Source: Nitrospinaceae bacterium | Lineage (GTDB): Bacteria; Nitrospinota; Nitrospinia; Nitrospinales; Nitrospinaceae | NCBI GenBank assembly: GCA_028278405.1 | Contig: JANQEK010000014.1 | Span: 1-64,000, forward strand | Reading direction: 5' to 3' | Length of the DNA stretch: 64,000 nt | In this document: piece after piece, positions 61,239 through 64,000 of the stretch | How positions within the stretch are numbered: the first letter of the stretch is position 1 | How the letters are laid out: each line of letters begins with the position of its first letter | Program-made: the position numbers and the translations under genes | Notes under the pieces: generated by a model | Database searches by the model: none | What the model was told of the DNA's origin: nothing | What the model saw: only the letters and a program-made list of their open reading frames with translations

Positions 61239-61895
61239 TCAATCGCCGTCAAAAAACCGGGTTAAATCTGTAATATTGTCGGCACTGACTTCGTGGCTCT
61301 GAGGGGTCTCCTTTTTGGTGAGGCGATGCCCCTGGTCTTCCAGTTCATCGAGCGCGAACTCGGCCAGAAATGAAGGAATCACCTCATCGTTGAGCCCATA
61401 GATGCCCAGGATAGAGGTGTTGTGAATCTGTTTGGGACAATCCTCTGGAACTTCAGGCAGAAAACCGCAGACCGAAGCGACCTTATACAACGGATGAGGC
61501 CCGAGCAGAGAGTAAACCAGCGCTGCGGCCCCTCCCTGGGAAAAGCCCCACATGCAGACTTCAGCATCACGGTCCGTTAGTTCTTTGATGTAACGATGAG
61601 CTTCCTCAACCATTTGGGTGGTGTATTCCAGAAAATGGCTGACTCCTTCTTTTTGGCGTGGTCCGTCCTGCCACCAGCTCCAAAGCCCCTCGCCGGCATC
61701 GGCCGGTCCTTCGGGATATACAAAGATTGTATTGGTCAGTTTCAATTTGTTGCCGTGTATCAGCATGTTTTCCGGTGTGGAATCGGCTCCATGAAACCCC
61801 ATTAGCACCTTCGCCGGTTCATCAAAATTCAATTCCGATTCCCCAAGGATCACTTTTTTGTTATTCCATTGTGTGTTTTTGTAATGAATGGTCAT
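61239..61895 (-). CDS. alpha/beta-hydrolase, carboxylesterase/phospholipase type
   Basis: Encodes 218 residues with the alpha/beta-hydrolase triad: Ser in the elbow GFSQGGAA, Asp in IYGLNDEVIP and His in PQSHEVS. VLMGFHGADSTPEN holds the oxyanion region. The layout matches the YpfH/EstB-type small esterases (abhydrolase 2 family). No signal peptide is seen, so it is cytoplasmic. Its ATG overlaps the stop of the nucleotidyltransferase gene by 4 bases, indicating joint translation. The substrate is not known. Confidence 0.88.
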   Translation of the reverse strand: MTIHYKNTQWNNKKVILGESELNFDEPAKVLMGFHGADSTPENMLIHGNKLKLTNTIFVYPEGPADAGEGLWSWWQDGPRQKEGVSHFLEYTTQMVEEAHRYIKELTDRDAEVCMWGFSQGGAAALVYSLLGPHPLYKVASVCGFLPEVPEDCPKQIHNTSILGIYGLNDEVIPSFLAEFALDELEDQGHRLTKKETPQSHEVSADNITDLTRFFDGD

Positions 61896-63256
61896 TCGAT
61901 CAATTCCGCCTGTGATGAGATCAACTTTTTTGCCAACTGCTCAGCTTCGTCTGGAGTATGGATATTACCCAAAACCCGTGCTTCCTCCACTTTTTCAAGA
62001 ATGGACTTGAACTCCGGAGAAGGTTTCAATCGGAGTTTGCTTTTCAAAACATCACCGTCCAATAAGGCAGGCTTTTCTTGTGCCGGTAGATACCTCTGTA
62101 CGTAAAAATCGAGAATTCGACTGATCACAGGCAAAAAGTATTTGATGTCCTCCTGATTTCCAAGACGAACAGCGAGAGACAACAGTATAGAGGAAAATAG
62201 TTCCTTGCCGCTTCTATGGATAAACTGATAAACGGTTGAATTTTCCTTAAAACCTTCACCGGTGCTGCGTACTCCCGAAAGAATGATCCGGGTAAATTTC
62301 AGAGTTCGGTCGATAAACTGAATGTCTGCATTACTCAACCGGAACTCCCTCAAGAAATTTGTGACTCCAGAGGTTGTGTCATAGGTTGCCGCAAACAAGT
62401 GAATCAAGGCGCACCATTTTAATAAGGCTCTGTGATGATTGGTTGACAGGGATTCTCGCATGAGTTGCGAGTGTTTTTCAAGGAATCGGTCTGCATGCAT
62501 AAGAATACTCTCCGTTTCCCGGAAAGTATCCAGAGTATTCTCCCATTGAGATTTGTGGGCCGGAATTCCCGGTTTCAATTTTAATTCTTCGATTCCTGGG
62601 AATAAAATTTCAATCAATCCGGTTGGTTCCATCAAATCCAGACGGGACCGAGGCGCTTCCAACATCAAAAGAAGCTCATAGCAAACTCTTTCCCTGGCGA
62701 CTTTATCGAGTTCGGCCCGGTATGTTTTTATTTGAGAGAGGGTTTGCGGTTCGATGTCGAATTCCAAAGTACTGGCAAAACGAAACGCGCGGAGCAAGCG
62801 GATCGGATCATCTTTAAAAGCTTGCTCCCTGACAGACCGGATAAATTTTTGATTCAGATCTCGCTGTCCTTGAAAAGGATCGATGAGTTTAGATTTCTCA
62901 TTTGCGAGCGCCGCAAGGGGCATGGCTATGGCGTTGATCGTGAAATCGCGTTGAGCGAGATCGTCTTCAATTTTTTCTCCCTGTTGCGTAGTGAAATCAA
63001 AATATAAATTTGGGTCCAGCGCCACCCGATAAGTTTCGTGTCCGGGTGTTTCGTCCATAGGGATCAGCGGTCGACCGATCTTTTGTGCCCAGGCTCGGGC
63101 GATTTTCGGAGCATCCTGCGCAGTCAAGTCGTAGTCTGCGCAGGGTATCCCGATAAGGTGATCCCGTACAGTTCCGCCGACCAGGTAGGCCGTGCTGCCC
63201 AGTTGCCGGGAAAGTTGATCGATGTCTTCCAATTTTGCTTTTATTGACGCGTCCAT
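61892..63256 (-). CDS. CCA-adding/poly(A) polymerase family nucleotidyltransferase
   Basis: Encodes 454 residues of class II tRNA nucleotidyltransferase type. LVGGTVRDHLIG and DYDLT give the catalytic carboxylates, QRDFTINAIAM is motif B, and DDPIRLLRAFRFASTLEFDIEP and VARERVCYELLLML are the nucleotide-selecting and neck motifs. Family members add CCA, add only C or A, or act as poly(A) polymerases. Both tRNA genes in this window already encode CCA, which would suit a repair role. The start is ATG at 63256. Confidence 0.9.
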   Translation of the reverse strand: MDASIKAKLEDIDQLSRQLGSTAYLVGGTVRDHLIGIPCADYDLTAQDAPKIARAWAQKIGRPLIPMDETPGHETYRVALDPNLYFDFTTQQGEKIEDDLAQRDFTINAIAMPLAALANEKSKLIDPFQGQRDLNQKFIRSVREQAFKDDPIRLLRAFRFASTLEFDIEPQTLSQIKTYRAELDKVARERVCYELLLMLEAPRSRLDLMEPTGLIEILFPGIEELKLKPGIPAHKSQWENTLDTFRETESILMHADRFLEKHSQLMRESLSTNHHRALLKWCALIHLFAATYDTTSGVTNFLREFRLSNADIQFIDRTLKFTRIILSGVRSTGEGFKENSTVYQFIHRSGKELFSSILLSLAVRLGNQEDIKYFLPVISRILDFYVQRYLPAQEKPALLDGDVLKSKLRLKPSPEFKSILEKVEEARVLGNIHTPDEAEQLAKKLISSQAELIE

Positions 63257-63331
63257 GAAGCTATGTCAGGAGAGTTGCTGGTGAATTTATAATATCAGTT
63301 AGAAGGAGTAAAGCCAAAGGAGGAGGTAATT

Positions 63332-64000
63332 TTAGTGGAGGCGTATTCCGTATCCGCTGGAAAAAGGGAGGCCGTGATTAGGGTTGAGTGGATCCAGCGA
63401 GACAAGCTTTTTGGGACCATCGATACCATCCTTAATGATCAGTCTATCCTCTTCGATTTGTATGAGTCGATAGGTAGGAAAACCATAGCCTTTGTGCATC
63501 CCGACAAAACCCTTGTCCCCAAAATAAAGACATTGTGCCTGCGCACGATCCTGCATCCGGAACAGATTGTGGTCGATGGGATTGGGTTCCAGTTGATCGA
63601 CGTAGGGAGCGAAATGAGCCTTGACAGAACGGTAAGCGTTTCTAATCTCGGGCGATGGAGTATAGAGATAGGAACCGGGATCGGTGATACGGTCAATGCC
63701 GTCAATTTGAAGCTCTATGGAAAGAGCATCGTTATGAGCGTGACCTCCACTACTGCTTTTCCCTATGAGGCCGCAGCGAATCGACAAAAACAATTTGGGT
63801 GAAACCATGAGGTACAATCCGAAATCAGGAAAACAAATATATTTTAAGCCGGACTTTAAATTATGCTCATGGGCGAAAATTTCGTAGGTGTTGCATTGTT
63901 CAGGTGGAAGCTCGTCCAGTTTTTGCTGTCCTTCGTCCCATGCAGAGTGAGTATTGGTGTTGGGATGGAAAGTCGAAGTTTTTGGGTTGAAAGATGAAAG
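63332..64000 (-). CDS. heparinase II/III-like protein, partial (5' end outside window)
   Basis: The C-terminal 222 residues of a longer protein; the frame stays open from 64000 down to the stop at 63332, so the start lies beyond the window. YICFPDFGLYLMVS, CGLIGKSSSGGHAHNDALSIEL and ITDPGSYLYTPSPEIRNAYRSVKAHFAP match the heparinase II/III C-terminal domain, in which HAHND and the DPGS segment are conserved. In many genomes such proteins sit in exopolysaccharide or surface-polymer clusters and are named for this fold. A start inside the window (for instance the TTG at 63815-63817) is not needed. Confidence 0.85.
   Translation of the reverse strand, partial: LSSFNPKTSTFHPNTNTHSAWDEGQQKLDELPPEQCNTYEIFAHEHNLKSGLKYICFPDFGLYLMVSPKLFLSIRCGLIGKSSSGGHAHNDALSIELQIDGIDRITDPGSYLYTPSPEIRNAYRSVKAHFAPYVDQLEPNPIDHNLFRMQDRAQAQCLYFGDKGFVGMHKGYGFPTYRLIQIEEDRLIIKDGIDGPKKLVSLDPLNPNHGLPFSSGYGIRLH

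Noticed and set aside
63332-63817. Heparinase-like gene treated as a complete 161-residue protein starting at TTG
   Set aside because: The same frame stays open with family-like sequence up to the window end, so the gene is longer and truncated by the window.
1-64000. CRISPR array, prophage or integrative element other than the IS1595-type element
   Set aside because: No regularly spaced direct repeats, phage structural genes, integrase or att-like repeats next to the two tRNA genes were seen.

Overview
The window looks like chromosomal DNA of a Gram-negative, oxygen-using bacterium. It has TonB-dependent outer-membrane receptors, an RND efflux pump, lipoprotein c-type cytochromes, a type IV pilin, sigma-54 promoters and the oxygen-dependent lower-ligand enzyme BluB. 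Base composition is close to half GC. LL-diaminopimelate aminotransferase, many PAS/GAF kinases and a RiPP-type B12 radical SAM enzyme suggest a non-proteobacterial lineage such as Nitrospinota. That placement is inference only; no 16S or ribosomal protein gene is present.

Layout. 0.3-7.3 kb: tRNA-Arg, a sigma-54-driven pilin, a lipoprotein truncated globin, an orphan RiPP-type B12 radical SAM enzyme, a small cytochrome c, typA and a secreted EF-hand-like protein. 7.4-13.1 kb: promoter, cobalamin riboswitch and terminator, then cobS-cobU-bluB-cobD-cbiB-cobT, the late steps of cobalamin assembly. 13.1-19.0 kb: two kinases, an NtrC-type sigma-54 activator and a secreted Lys-rich protein with its own sigma-54 promoter. 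19.1-22.4 kb: a decayed metal (probably zinc) uptake locus, with an intact receptor but only a frameshifted scrap of an ABC-3 permease. 22.9-24.8 kb: a complete IS1595-type transposon with 14-bp inverted repeats, an 8-bp target duplication and passenger genes. 25.0-33.2 kb: a possible signalling/secretion module made of a giant PAS/GAF kinase whose phospho-His is Asp, a PilB/GspE ATPase with two GAF domains, and a receiver-TM-DUF1566 protein.

33.2-40.3 kb: formyltransferase/DJ-1-like/rhodanese operon, pentapeptide-repeat protein, SPFH and PH-domain membrane proteins, tRNA-Pro, cupin, a second B12 radical SAM protein and a tiny lipoprotein. 40.4-47.2 kb: an RND pump with its adaptor and a coupled membrane protein, then a membrane-anchored DnaJ protein. 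47.4-51.0 kb: tmk, ubiX, nifS-type desulfurase and thiI. 51.0-61.2 kb (minus strand): folK, dapL, a cytochrome c lipoprotein, tonB, btuB (own cobalamin riboswitch), cobQ and btuCDF (another cobalamin riboswitch). 61.2-64 kb: an esterase, a CCA-adding-type nucleotidyltransferase and a heparinase-like gene cut by the window end.

The unifying theme is cobalamin. Three riboswitches control import (btuB, btuFCD, tonB nearby), corrinoid amidation (cobQ) and late assembly (cobSUT, bluB, cobD, cbiB), and two B12-binding radical SAM enzymes are potential users. Two of the riboswitches start from promoters with identical -35 and -10 boxes and the same 16-bp spacer.
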